A stretch of DNA of 64,000 nt from Phymorhynchus buccinoides. Taxonomy: Eukaryota > Mollusca > Gastropoda > Neogastropoda > Raphitomidae. The notes beneath the pieces were generated by a model. That model worked only from the letters and a program-made list of their open reading frames with translations, made no database searches and had not been told where the DNA came from. The stretch is taken from contig CM065682.1 in NCBI GenBank assembly GCA_017654935.2, forward strand, positions 77,514,080-77,578,079. The letters are read 5' to 3'. Positions 11,879-24,455 of this stretch are shown here, one piece after another (the stretch's first letter is position 1; each line of letters opens with the position of its first letter). The position numbers were made by a program, and so were the translations under genes.

Positions 11879-12910
11879 TTAGATGAGACACATGGGTGGC
11901 CTGCATCTGAAATGTTGGCTGTCTTGTCTTTGTCCCCAAGACTGGTGAAATGGGCAGCCGCACCCATCCACTACAACCAGGATCATCATCACCAACACAT
12001 ACTGTGTCTCTGTACCCAAGACTGGTGAAATGGGCAGCCACACCCATCCACTACAACCAGGATCATCATCACCAACACATGGTGTATTGGGAGATGACTC
12101 CTTGACCTTAGGCTCCTCATCGGAATGACAATCTTTCGGGAGAATGTCCGAACCCCACTCAGGGTTTGATCCTACTACAGATCGAGGTGTCCTATTCTTG
12201 CCCCTTTTCTTTCCTCTGCCCCGTCTCCTCTTCCTGCCTGAAAACGAAACACAATCACAGACAACAGCTAATGTGTCCTGCATTACTCCAATCCTCTCTT
12301 CCATGACAGACAACTGATTGACAGATTGTCCTGGTTTCTTTAGCAGGCTTGATGCTTGCTGTTGCTCTTTACGAAGGTCCTCTTCAAGCTCTCTCTCCAA
12401 CATGAGAGCTTCGTCCCGAGCCTGGAAAAAGGTGGTCGCAGGCTTCCGTTTAACCATACTACGAAGGTCCCTCCTCCGTTCCTGGTTATTCAGACCATCA
12501 ACAAACTTGTCCCTTGCCAAATTGGCAGCAAGAGCCCATGGATCCTTGAGACTGATGACTCTCTCAATATCCTTCAATGCATGTGAGTAGTCCAGAATGG
12601 ACTCCTCTGGCCGCTGGTCCCGCATGAAGAACTCTGACATCAGGGATGTCAGGCGCCTTCCATCACCAAACACCGCCAGGAGGATCTTGATGACCTTCTC
12701 CGGAGTGTTTGTTTCCTCCAGCTCCCTCAGTTGGACTTCCCGCCAAGCTGTCCTCGTCAGATGGCAGTAGACGAAATAAGCTGCCATCTCGCTGCTCATT
12801 GGATAAGCAGCCAGAACCCGCTTCACCTCCATGGTGAAGTCCTCTGCAGATCCATCTACAGATTCCCCAGAAAAGTAGGGCAGTTGAGGTGGAGGTAGTG
12901 CCACTACCAT
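11879..12910 (-). CDS. Gag-like capsid polyprotein of LTR element
   Basis: 343-codon ORF starting ATG at 12910. Residues about 25-150 look like a retrotransposon Gag capsid region (AAYFVYCHLTRTAWREVQL, FFMRDQRPEESILDYSHALK). Residues about 160-190 are charged and probably helical (ERELEEDLRKEQQQ), followed by a strongly basic stretch (GRKRRRGRGKKRGK) that could bind RNA. No CCHC zinc knuckle is visible. The C-terminus runs into an 83-bp direct repeat at 11925-12080 that duplicates the SGWV.LPISPVLGT segment. Gag proteins package element RNA in cytoplasmic particles. The intact frame fits the youth of the insertion. Superfamily is unresolved; Ty3/Gypsy-like is most likely from the short TSD and PBS. 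Confidence 0.82.
   Translation of the reverse strand: MVVALPPPQLPYFSGESVDGSAEDFTMEVKRVLAAYPMSSEMAAYFVYCHLTRTAWREVQLRELEETNTPEKVIKILLAVFGDGRRLTSLMSEFFMRDQRPEESILDYSHALKDIERVISLKDPWALAANLARDKFVDGLNNQERRRDLRSMVKRKPATTFFQARDEALMLERELEEDLRKEQQQASSLLKKPGQSVNQLSVMEERIGVMQDTLAVVCDCVSFSGRKRRRGRGKKRGKNRTPRSVVGSNPEWGSDILPKDCHSDEEPKVKESSPNTPCVGDDDPGCSGWVWLPISPVLGTETQYVLVMMILVVVDGCGCPFHQSWGQRQDSQHFRCRPPMCLI
11925..12080 (+). repeat. About 83-bp direct repeat inside gag
   Basis: Two adjacent copies of a unit with ACTGGTGAAATGGGCAGCC and GGATCATCATCACCAACACA, extending the gag C-terminus in frame. Confidence 0.9.
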
Positions 12911-13009
12911 CTTCAGTGTTGTCGGGCTGAGTTGGGCTTCGGTCTGGGCTTTGCTGGGCTTAACGTTGGACTGTGTGCTGCTGAACTATTATAAACACCT
13001 TACCTGCGA

Positions 13010-13028
13010 TCCTGCTCTCGCAGCGCCA
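13010..13028 (-). other. Primer-binding site
   Basis: On the element strand, two bases after the 5' LTR, the sequence reads TGGCGCTGCGAGAGCAGG. Its complement ends in CCA and resembles the 3' end of a metazoan tRNA-Ser. The tRNA identity is from memory and unverified. Confidence 0.7.
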
Positions 13029-13030
13029 GT

Positions 13031-13659
13031 TGTTGAAAGGGTAGAAAGGGGGGTAAGGGGGTTTTGCAGGGTTGTAGAGGAGGGGAAGGAACTTAGAGGT
13101 CTCTTTCTCTCCAATTAACCACAGGGCCACATGGAGTGGTTTATTTGGTGTTTATTTCAAGCTCAGCAGAACACACAGCCCAACAAGGATGATCGCTCCC
13201 CATAGGAGGATGTACAGGTAGTGATCGAGATAGCAGGTCAGAGAGACTGATTTGGCCTAAGGTTACAATCTATATAGCCTACCCAACAAAGACTTGTAAT
13301 GACCTAATTATCTATTGGTCAATTCTCCAACACATGTAAACTTTAACACCTTATAGTCAAAATTAAACTACCGTTTTCGTCTATTTCCTGATCAACAACA
13401 TAAAGAACGTATATTCAATTATTATTTGCTGCAATTAAGTTAATTTAATAATAAAATTAATAATCAAGCCAGACTTCCTGTTTTTCTGATTGGTTGATCA
13501 GAAAAGGATCTACTTCCTTATGTTTCTCATTGGTCGAATTTTACATATTACCACCTGCAATTGAATAACCACTTATTCCTTAGTCATTCATCCCAACCAG
13601 GTTTAGGCCTATGGTGTACTTTTCGTGTCAAAATTGAACGAAAAGTTCACATTATAACA
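13031..13659 (-). repeat. LTR (5' LTR in element orientation)
   Basis: 629 bp, TG...CA bounded on the + strand; differs from the partner by two visible substitutions and a 10-bp deletion (CATAAAGAACGTAT versus CATAAAGAGAACATTCC). Confidence 0.92.
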
Positions 13660-14380
13660 TCTTCAATGAGTACTATGACCAAAGACTGTACAGGGGAAGA
13701 TAAACATCCGGTCTCTTTTCCCTATATGAGTAGTGAGGACAGAAACACTGGTTATGTCCCTTTGAAACGTGACACATTTTACACATCGATAGGCCAGTTG
13801 AATTATCCGTTCAAGTTCCAGTCCGAGTTTTTGGATAGCCTACACTGTGAATAGTGTACACGTCCGCACTAACGATAACTATCAGCCCGGTTCGCCGAGC
13901 TTTTAAGTAATCCATCTTACCCTTTTAGAATATATTTGCTATGACTGTTGATATTGGCGACTTGGCTGTGAGAAAGAATATCATCGTTCCTTGAATCGGG
14001 ACTTTCCTGGTATTGCAGTATCTCCAGGACCGACCTACCATCTTTCTAACTACAAATATCCCATATACAAAATCAAATTGTTTGATTATTTGTTTGCTTT
14101 TCCGCATGTTTTCTACGGGGCTTCCACATACGTATTCAATCACTGTTGTTGTTCCTTTTCCACAGTCAGTGTAGTTTGTATTGCAGCCAATCTTGTGTAA
14201 CTTACATATTTAGTGAGTAGCATGTATAAGCATTTTTGCTTGTTGTACTCCTATTTAAATGTTGTTGCTGCTTTATTGGGTAAGTTGGAATACATTTGTT
14301 TAAACCAAATGTCCCATATGTACCAGGTCCTGTTCCAGGTCGGAGGACGTTAAACGGATTTTCATTCGCTATGAGAAAGA
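13660..14380. other. Unassigned sequence with a repeat tail
   Basis: No gene supported. 14305-14355 carries GTCCCATATGTACCAGG and CGGAGGACGTTAAACGGA, a dispersed motif also near 55085, 56780 and 59305. Confidence 0.5.
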
Positions 14381-14384
14381 TATG

Positions 14385-14472
14385 CTATAATATATATATC
14401 ACAAGATATGCTATAATATATATCACAAGATATGCTATAATATATATCACAAGATATGCTATATTATATATC
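14385..14472 (+). repeat. 24-bp AT-rich tandem repeat
   Basis: Four copies of AGATATGCTATAATATATAT-CACA. Confidence 0.93.
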
Positions 14473-14475
14473 ACT

Positions 14476-14522
14476 TCCTTCGAAGTCGGAGTGTGTCTGC
14501 CCACGTGGCGGGGTATCAATCT
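14476..14522 (+). repeat. 5' fragment of SINE-like family S1
   Basis: CGAAGTCGGAGTGTGTCTGC and CCACGTGGCGGGGTA match the start of the S1 copies at 46203 and, reversed, near 36000. Confidence 0.65.
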
Positions 14523-14548
14523 GCGTTTGTCTGTCTGTCTGTCTGTCT

Positions 14549-14549
14549 A

Positions 14550-14642
<93 letters not shown>
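14549..14642 (+). repeat. (CT)n microsatellite
   Basis: Pure CT of about 90 bp preceded by CTGT units; abuts the 5' break of a LINE fragment. Confidence 0.98.
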
Positions 14643-14647
<5 letters not shown>

Positions 14648-15385
14648 CATTTTGAAAACGCCATGGTTTTAAATCCAGGCAAAACTGAATGCATGGTGAT
14701 TACTACTAGGCAAAAACACCAACTAGACCCTCTCCATCTTAGCTTGACATTGCGAGGATCTGACATCAAGCAAGTGAGTGAACATAAAATCCTAGGAGTA
14801 ACCATAGATGACCGCTTTCAATGGGAATCACAAGTTACTTATTTATGCAAGATTTTATCAAAAAACATTTTCCTTCTAAGAAAATTAAAGAAATTCACAG
14901 ATACTGATTCCAGACTGATATATTTCAATGCACACATACGATCTCACATTGACTACGCATCTACTATATGGGATGGATGTGGGGATATTCATTTAAAAAA
15001 AGTCAATTCTCTATATCGAAAAGCGGTCAAATTAGTACTACCTGATCAAAACCTTTCAACAGACGAAAAAATGAAACAACTAGGCATTCTACCCTTGGAG
15101 AAACATCTTCAATTTAACAAAGGTGTGATGATGTACAAAATAGTTACAAACAAACTTCCAGATTATTTGTCAACTTTGTTTACTAAATCCTATATGAACC
15201 AAACTAACATAAACTGTAGATTCATATTGCCTCAACCCAGAATCGATCTATTCAAAACTAGCTTGTCATTCTCAGGGGTGTCATTGTGGAACTCCCTTCC
15301 TGTAAACGTCACTTCGGTTCGTTCAGTTTCATCATTCAAAGACAAATTACTCAAGCATTTAATTTGTTCAAATACTGTTACTTAG
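14643..15385 (+). pseudogene. Reverse transcriptase C-terminal (thumb/connection) fragment
   Basis: Open for about 245 codons: LNPGKTECMVITTRQKHQL, HKILGVTIDDRFQWESQV, LIYFNAHIRSHIDYASTIWD and SLWNSLPVNVTSV, ending in a natural stop. The order is that of the region downstream of the RT catalytic motif in many LINEs. The catalytic part and endonuclease are missing because the copy is 5' truncated. Confidence 0.85.
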
Positions 15386-15453
15386 ATGAAAGCAACAATA
15401 CGCGAGTTTTGTTGAATTTTGTATGTATAAGTTATGTGGTGTGAGAGACTGGG

Positions 15454-15902
<449 letters not shown>

Positions 15903-16275
15903 TGAATATTCATGTCAGTTGTGTGTATGTGTGGCTGTGTATGTGTGTGTGTTTATGGTATGCGTAGATGCAAGAGTGTGTGAATATGGGCATAATGTAG
16001 TATGCAGGGGTTTGTATTTGTATTGGTGTGTCTGTGTGTTTGTGTGTGCTCGCGTATGAATTTTTGGAAAAATGTGGTTGTGTTTCAGAGTTTGTGAATT
16101 AGTAAAGAATATACAATTGCTACTTGACATTGCTTGCTACAAAACAAAAAACAAAACAAACACTAAAAAGATCGATATGTGGATCTTTTTCAATCGCAGA
16201 TTTGAAAAAAACAATTTAAGAGAGGGTAATACTTTTTTGTTCAGATGTGTAAACTTACACTGCAGTGTTATTGTT

Positions 16276-16314
<39 letters not shown>

Positions 16315-16320
16315 GGGGGG
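16276..16320 (+). repeat. Poly-T then poly-G tract
   Basis: About 37 T followed by 9 G. Confidence 0.95.
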
Positions 16321-16765
16321 GGTTTCCCACTAGTTGCAAATACTGCATAATCTTTTTAAAAGTTAGACGCCTACCATGTCTCTCCGATGTACTTTACACT
16401 TATTTTTTGGGTGCTTGGGTCCTGTCTACAATACAACTTGTTATGCATACTCATGTTATTATAGTCCTTATTTTGTATAGTCTGTTGTTGCGTTTACTAC
16501 ATATTATTGTTGTGTGAAAAAGGGTGATACATGTGTGCCGTGAAAAAGGGCGATATAGGAATGTATGATGTAGCGTGCTTGCTTTCTTATATTGTGTTTA
16601 TGGTGCATGGTTTCAGACTACATGTTAGTACTGTTCATGTTTCATAGTCTAATTACCTTATGTTTTATGTCGATGTGTTTATGTTAACGGCAAGTATGAA
16701 AAATGGCAATCGTCTGTCAATAATTCTACCGTGTAAAATAAAGTGTCATTTCATTTTATTTCATT

Positions 16766-16769
<4 letters not shown>

Positions 16770-16860
<91 letters not shown>
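16770..16860 (+). repeat. (CT)n microsatellite
   Basis: Directly downstream of the (TTTCA)n tail. Confidence 0.97.
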
Positions 16861-16864
<4 letters not shown>

Positions 16865-16869
16865 TTTTC

Positions 16870-17170
16870 TCATAATAGTGGGTTTTTTTTAATATTGTTG
16901 TCATATGCTCTATTGCTGAATTATTTTCTTCTTTTTTTATACTATGGATGATTCTGCTTCATTTTGTGTGTTCATCTGTTTATTAACGTACCTTCATATG
17001 ATTATGTGTTTTAAGACTATATATATATTTTTTTTTTTTAATTAGTATCAGTTCGCTTTAACGTTTCATCTATTTGTTTGTGTATGTTAACGGCAAGTAT
17101 GGAAAATGGCTACTGTATGCCAATACTTTTACCGTTGTAAAATAAAGGTTCAATTCAATTCAATTCAATT
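16870..17170 (+). mobile_element. Second LINE 3' end of the same family
   Basis: GTATGTTAACGGCAAGTATG, TACCGTTGTAAAATAAAGG and (TTCAA)n mirror the tail at 16680-16767. Confidence 0.7.
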
Positions 17171-17440
17171 CTCTCTCTCTCTCTGTGTCTAATCTGTGGT
17201 TTTACGTTCAGCTGTGTATTTAGATAAGGCATTCAAGGTACGTTATTTGAATATGCTTGAGTGAATCCTGTATCCATATGTATGGAATGCGCGAGACTGT
17301 TTGATTAATTGTTTGTATATTATAATTATGAATGTGCATGAACTTTGAAATCAATGATAATTAGCCCACTTTCTTTTGTAACCATCCCTCGTGACATGGG
17401 CCAATGGCCTATTGATTAAAATCGTTCAGTGTTCAGTGTT
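17171..17440. other. Unassigned, ending in a (TTCAGTG)n tail
   Basis: 17395-17440 reads CCAATGGCCTATTGATTAAA followed by three TTCAGTG units, like a retroelement 3' tail. Otherwise nothing seen. Confidence 0.4.
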
Positions 17441-17447
17441 CAGTGTT

Positions 17448-18003
<556 letters not shown>

Positions 18004-18367
18004 GTTTTTGTGAAATGAAATAATTTAACAAAAAAACACCACAACGCTACGCATTAACACAAAGAGATGAAGAGAGAAAAATAAAGTAAAACAAACTAAA
18101 TTTCGTCCTAAAAAAAGATTTGTTTAAAGGATGGAAATGAGGCGATGTAAACACAATGGTTCGGGGACTGAATGACGTATCAAATCATTTGCAACATGAT
18201 TATATAATACTGCTGCTACCTGACATTGACAACAAAAACTGGAATTTATCTGGAATTGACAACTAAAGGAGCAACTATAATTTCTACTACTTTTCTTTAC
18301 GTTTGGTTTGGCTGCTCGTACAACTAGTCTTGCTTCAAATGTGCTGTAGTTCAAACTAATTGATTCA

Positions 18368-18640
18368 GCAAATAATTATGCAATGTTTGAACGGTTTTCC
18401 ATTTTTGAAAAAAAAAACTGTCGAAAAACGAACACCAATATTATGTCTTAATATGGTTTTTTCATGGTATATTAGTTATATGTCCTCGAGAAGCATAACT
18501 AATTTATTCCGCAAATAATTATGCAATGTTTTAAAGGTTTTCCATTTTTAAAACAAACTTTCGAAAAACGAACACCAACATTACACCTTAATATGTTTTT
18601 GTCATGGTATATTAGTTCTATGTCATCAAGAAGTATAAAA
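18368..18640 (+). repeat. 143-bp tandem duplication
   Basis: Two copies of a unit starting GCAAATAATTATGCAATG and containing CGAAAAACGAACACCAA and CATGGTATATTAGTT; moderately diverged. Confidence 0.9.
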
Positions 18641-19139
18641 CAGAATATTACTCATCTTGGCATTGAACAAAAATGGTCTGAAGCAACTTTGGAATTACAC
18701 TTTGTTGTCAAACCATGCAATATTATTTATTTGTATTTTATCGCTTCTTGTAGTTTTGTTTTGGTACGATGATGACTTTACAATAACACCCTTTTCTAAA
18801 GTCCACATACCAGAACGGGCACAAGAAATAATGATTACCATATCGAAATTGTCACTGTCAGATGCTTGAAGATTCAGCACATGCCACAGAAAGGGTCAGG
18901 CAGAAGGAGTAAATGTTATATCTGGAAATAAGAAAGCGGGTTGAATATTTACTACTTCAGCCCATTGGGCCATTTCTGATACAGAATTGAGAATGATCAC
19001 AGTTATTAATTTTTATTTCAGGTACTTCATACACCTCTGATTAGTCTTATTTGTATGCCATTCATTCATTCATATTCTTCGACATTAAACCACTTTATCG
19101 CCTTGGCTTGAGGCTGTGCCAGACCAATAGACTAGAACA

Positions 19140-19300
19140 CCAAGGCTACATTTTTGATGGCGGGGTAATCACAAACGGTCACACACGTAATGTTCTCATC
19201 CCTAGCTGGTGCATTTGTACCATAGTGTTCAAGTGCTTCCGCTGTTGGGGTGATCCCTGGAGTCTTTTAGCCAGGGTAAACCGACAACAACGAAACTACT
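19140..19300 (+). mobile_element. SINE-like element, family S1
   Basis: GTCACACACGTAATGTTCTC, GATCCCTGGAGTCTTTTAGC and CAGGGTAAACCGACAACAAC. Other copies: 46203-46393 (+), 35857-36000 (-) and the tail at 1-28. Confidence 0.75.
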
Positions 19301-20745
19301 TCCCGTGTCATGAGAAATAAGTAGCTCCCATTAAATATCTACCTTTCGCATGCGAACTATAACCATCCTAACCCTATCCCTAACCACGGAAAGAACCAAG
19401 AAATAGAGCAGGAGGGTGTAAATCTACATATTTGCCGAGAAATCGATGTACAAAGCCATGCACTTAGTTTCGTAAAATTCACAATGGCGGACAAGCAAAT
19501 AGAGGAATGCCTACTTATTTCATGAGGCGGACAAGCAAATAGAGGCAAGGCAAGGCAAGGCAAATGTTTTATTTCATACCCACTTGGGGCACAGAAATAT
19601 AAAACAAAGTACACACATAGATAAACAATCGAACATCAAAACAGAGGAATGCCTACTTATTTCATGAGGTCACGCTGATTAGTGGTCAAGATTAACTAGA
19701 TAGCTCCAGACGTACGAAAAAAGAAGATTAGATAGGTCCTACAGATGATGAAGTCATTGTCATGGAATGAATGAATCTTTTGTTTAAAACTTGTGTTCAC
19801 TTTACATTGATACTACACGGGAAAAAAGTAGTTAATGCAAATTTATTTTATATTATGAGGTGTTTTATCAAGATGGACTGACCGCGCTCTTTTAGGCCTT
19901 GTCCCACACTCAAGGCTCTGCTGTAATCACCAACACACAACACATGGAGTCACACGACCAACACATAGACCTACTTGCAGTATCAGTGCAGGAAGGCTCC
20001 AGACAGCAGTGCAGAGCAGGCAGGTTCCTTGACGGCCGGCCGTATGGTGTGTGGCCACACTAAACCCTAAGTCCCCTCTAGGCCTACTATGTACAAATAG
20101 AGCAACTAGTACCACAGATACAGACACAAGACAACACACACAAGACACTGAATACAGATCTAGATATCAGCAGTCCCTTGCTGTAACCTTCCAGCTTCCT
20201 ATTAGTCAACACAAATAGCTACTGCTTGTGAGCCGTAGGCCTATCTCTCTTGGCAGGTGACAGGTCAGTTCACATCGGGCGCTAAGCTCTGACTGCGACC
20301 AAACCTTACAACTCACGTGAACTGCGTGAACACAACTAACTACAACTTCCGGTTATGACACACGCACATCCCGTGCGCTTCACTACAATTTAATAGAATA
20401 TGCAGTTAAATACCAGTTTTAATATAAGCATCCTACTGGAGTACATGTATTTGGAATGTTTTGTACAAAGTTGGTTAGAAATAAATCACGTTTTTCATAA
20501 AACGGACTAAGCCTACCTATTTGAGTATTAACATATGTTCGTCGGCACCATCGAGTCTTTGCTTAGGTACAGGAACAACTCCTTTTGAAAATAATTCAGA
20601 ATCTGTAACTAAGTATATACAAGAAATATTATCAAGAAATGTATTGAATATGAAAACAGAATAATATTTCACGATGGTACCCAGGGAAATATGCTGTACT
20701 TTTGAAGAAATAAATCACCAGTTTGATATCAAGGCTGTCATTTAA

Positions 20746-20749
<4 letters not shown>

Positions 20750-20785
<36 letters not shown>
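20750..20785 (+). repeat. Poly-G tract upstream of unit B start
   Basis: About 35 consecutive G roughly 105 bp before the predicted ATG of unit B. Length may be unreliable in sequencing. Confidence 0.9.
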
Positions 20786-20786
<1 letters not shown>

Positions 20787-20889
20787 CTGTGGAAGAAGCG
20801 CTTTAGGGAGAAATAAAATAAAATAAAACTATGTGACCCAGCCAGTCAGGGCCCGTACAGCGGATTTGAATGATTGAGAAGCAAAAAAC

Positions 20890-21405
20890 ATGGCAGTTTC
20901 CAGAATCACGCGTCTCACACTTGTTTCAATAAATCTCATGCTTTGTGCTGTTAATCTTGAAATCCTTGGAGTTTCAGTTGACTTGGATATCAGAGATGGC
21001 GTTGACCAAATACAACGTAGACTATCAGAGGAAAGATATCATGGGATATCTTACGACTATGTGCAAAAGCTGGGCCATAAAAGTACAGTCAAAGAAACTG
21101 TGCAGTTGTCTATTAATTCCAGCTTGACTTACCAACTCTGTAACAATTCAAACTCGACCATTGCCACCGTCACATTACCACCAGACACAGTTCTGCTGCT
21201 GAACTTTGAGAGAGGTCGGTTTCCGGTTCGTCACGTGATCCATGGATGTCGGGTCAAAGTTCAAAGTGCGGATGTCACCACGGTGTTGTCTGTGTTGCTG
21301 ACGCGGCAGAGCGGAAGCGACGTGACGGTGACTGCTGTGGTGGACGAGTTAAATCCGCGGGAGGAAATAGTGCGTTGGAACAGCGGCTTGAGACAGTTCT
21401 CTCCC

Positions 21406-21406
<1 letters not shown>
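20890..21406 (+). CDS. Unit B exon 1: signal peptide and start of first CUB-like domain
   Basis: ATG at 20890 in good context (AAAACATGG). The first 25-30 residues (MAVSRITRLTLVSINLMLCA...) form a signal peptide, so the product enters the secretory route. Several N-glycosylation sites follow (NSS, NNSNST). The last third (VTLPPDTVLLLNFERG, RWNSGLRQFSPG) begins a CUB-like domain completed in exon 2. It ends in phase 1 at CCCG|GTGTGTG, where the donor is part of a (GT)n tract. The paralogous exon D1 carries this and exon 2 without an intron: D1 reads FPPGLD where B has FSPG|PD. A poly-G run lies just upstream; no TATA box was identified. Confidence 0.86.
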
Positions 21407-21473
<67 letters not shown>

Positions 21474-21475
21474 AC
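21407..21475 (+). repeat. (GT)n forming the exon 1 donor
   Basis: The microsatellite starts at the splice donor itself, so many GT dinucleotides are available in register. Confidence 0.9.
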
Positions 21476-21539
21476 CTCAAGTTCGTGTGAGTGTTTTGTG
21501 TGTTGTCTAGCTTTTCATTTTGTTAGTATTGTTTTTATC

Positions 21540-21588
21540 ATGATTGTGAGCGCTTAGGGCTTTTGTTAAGATTAAGCGCCCTAAATAT

Positions 21589-21621
<33 letters not shown>

Positions 21622-21622
21622 C
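21540..21622 (+). mobile_element. CR1-like LINE 3' tail
   Basis: GTGAGCGCTTAGGGCTTTTG, AAGCGCCCTAAATATTC and (ATT)n match the tail at 10350-10420. Only the tail is present. Confidence 0.65.
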
Positions 21623-22780
<1,158 letters not shown>

Positions 22781-22921
22781 AACTTAGGGGGAGAGGGCGC
22801 TCTAAGCATCTTGTATGTGTTTGGTTGTGCAGGTGTGTGTACTATGCGCGTGTACGTGCGTGCATGTCTATGCGAACGCGCGCACGTATGTGCCCATTTG
22901 ATAACTATACAGTATGCATAG

Positions 22922-23097
22922 TAGGGGAAGACGGGGTAAAAAGCCCATGGGCGGGTAAGAAGCCCATACCAATTATCTCATGAAATAAAGCAAAATTTCA
23001 GTCAAATTTGCCCATGAGACGAATGCTATTAACACTCGTCTCATGGGCAATGGCATGGGCTTCTTACCCGCCCATGGGCTTTTTACCCCGTCTTACT
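22922..23097 (+). mobile_element. Hairpin MITE beside exon B2
   Basis: Long terminal inverted repeats, nearly perfect over about 40 bp (AAGACGGGGTAAAAAGCCCA and GGGCGGGTAAGAAGCCCAT against their complements at 23050-23090). An inner inverted pair (TTTGCCCATGAGACGA) sits around 23015-23045. Flanked on both sides by CTATACAGTATG(C/T)ATA, which looks like a target-site duplication. Ends 31 bp before the exon B2 start. Confidence 0.88.
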
Positions 23098-23128
23098 CTA
23101 TACAGTATGTATAATGATCTGTGTACAG

Positions 23129-23275
23129 GCCCAGACGTGGTGTCGTCCGGCCGTACAGTGGAGGTGTCTGTGGAAATGCATGGTGAAGGCAGCCTCCTCT
23201 GTCAGCTGAACATCATGGCAGTGCCGAGAATTGAACCACAACGTTTACAACTGAGATACGTCACCCCGTCACTAG
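23129..23275 (+). CDS. Unit B exon 2: end of first CUB-like domain
   Basis: Acceptor GATCTGTGTACAG, then two bases completing the Gly codon started in exon 1, 48 codons, and a phase-1 exit at CTAG|GTGTTT. It reads [20 protein letters not shown] and finishes LRYVTPSLG, aligning with LECRLLTPFLG of exon D1. The acceptor lies in sequence that flanks the hairpin MITE, and the donor runs directly into (GT)n. Exon, frame and both phases fit the neighbours; the CUB call rests on overall pattern. Confidence 0.82.
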
Positions 23276-23276
23276 G

Positions 23277-23278
<2 letters not shown>

Positions 23279-23333
<55 letters not shown>

Positions 23334-23645
23334 GTGTGTGTGTGCGTGCGTGCGTGTGCGTGTGCGTGTGTGTGTGTGCGTGTGTGTGTGTGTGCGTGCG
23401 TGCGTGCGCGTGCGCGCGCGTGTGTGTGTATGTGTCTGTGTGTGTGTCTGTGTGTTAGCGTGTGTGTGTGTGTGTCTGTGTGTGTGTGTGTCAGTGTGTT
23501 AGTGTGTTAGAGAGTGTGTGCGTGTGTGTCTGTGTGTCTGTGTATGTGTGTGTGTCTGTGTGTATGCTTGAGTGCATGTATGTACATGTGTGTATATATG
23601 TGTGTGCGCGCGTGTGTGTATATGTGCGTGTGTGCGCGCACACGC
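23279..23645 (+). repeat. (GT)n/(GCGT)n microsatellite
   Basis: GT-rich with GCGT, CTGT and GTATGT interruptions, starting at the exon B2 donor. Confidence 0.97.
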
Positions 23646-24074
23646 GCATTACTTTTACAAATCACTATTATGTAGCGTTTTTGCGCAGTTGGATCCCTTG
23701 AAAGAAAATTCATTCACTTCAGCCCCTGTACTTAAACGGCTTTAACTTTAATTGTATGTGACACTAGCTTCGAGTTTGGGGGGTAAAGCTTCACGTTTTT
23801 TGGTACAATACTAAGGTGAGAGTAAGAGCCGAATGATAAGGTAGTGCTCACGGCAAAGGAAAATCAGTTTTCTGTCGTGTCTGTGGTCAATGACTTCGCC
23901 TCCAACTGGGAGACATTGCGCTGGCTTTGGGGGGCCATCGCACTACCACCGCTCTAAAATCCTCCGGGTCGACAGAGTGGAGGTGTATCCTGGGTTAGGC
24001 ATCTCCACCGTCAACGAAATTCCATTCAGCTTTTTTAGTCGCCTCCTTTGCTTGTCTGGTGGCTATAACTTTCT
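23646..24074. other. Intron 2 sequence, unassigned
   Basis: No feature recognised. Confidence 0.5.
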
Positions 24075-24200
24075 TCTTCTTCATCTGCGTTCCCGAGCCA
24101 TATAGCCATAATGGTTAAGGTACGCACACGTGTTTTAGTTTTCACTGGTCTCCCCGCTGCATTCAGCCGACACATTCCGGTTTCACAGTGGTCATAGTCG
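24075..24200 (+). repeat. Dispersed repeat R1 copy
   Basis: GCGTTCCCGAGCCATATAGCC, TCACTGGTCTCCCCGCTG and CAGCCGACACATTCCGGTTT match 5185-5420. Confidence 0.78.
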
Positions 24201-24279
24201 AATAGGACTACCAACCACATTGGCCTACATCCGGTACAGTTGGCACGTGCAACACGGTCAGACTGTTCTGTCTTGTCAG

Positions 24280-24455
24280 GTTATATCCAGACGTCAGGCA
24301 TGCGCCTGGCACCTCCCCTGACCACTTACGAGGACAGCGTGGACTCCTGGCTGGCCCTGCCCGTGCCGGACAATGAGCTGACCATGATGGTCAGCGTGCC
24401 TTTCCTCAGCCTGGGCGTCACACTGACCAGCCATGCCTGTGACGACCGCGTGCAG
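24280..24455 (+). CDS. Unit B exon 3: first part of second CUB-like domain
   Basis: Acceptor CTGTTCTGTCTTGTCAG; two bases complete Gly, then 58 codons to a consensus donor CAG|GTCAGT, phase 0. It reads YIQTSGMRLAPPLTTYEDS and ends SHACDDRVQ. The matching part of unit A (FIQTPG...) is fused with the next segment in a single exon. Phase and homology link it to exon 4, giving DDRVQ|VLMGSKT, a natural CUB strand-turn. The encoded part is extracellular. Confidence 0.85.

Larger units (their letters stand above)
10635..13659 (-). mobile_element. Gag-only LTR retrotransposon (TR-GAG-like)
   Basis: 3.0-kb element, transcribed on the minus strand, with two nearly identical LTRs, a 4-bp target-site duplication (TCTT at 10631-10634 and 13660-13663), a primer-binding site, a polypurine tract and one gag ORF. 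No protease, RT, RNase H or integrase motif is visible in the roughly 1.75-kb interior, so it would need enzymes from another element. The LTRs differ by about two substitutions and one 10-bp indel, implying recent insertion. Confidence 0.9.

Noticed and set aside
13561..13854. 97-codon + strand ORF overlapping the LTR end
   Set aside because: Starts inside the LTR, crosses the insertion point and shows no recognisable domain or splice context.
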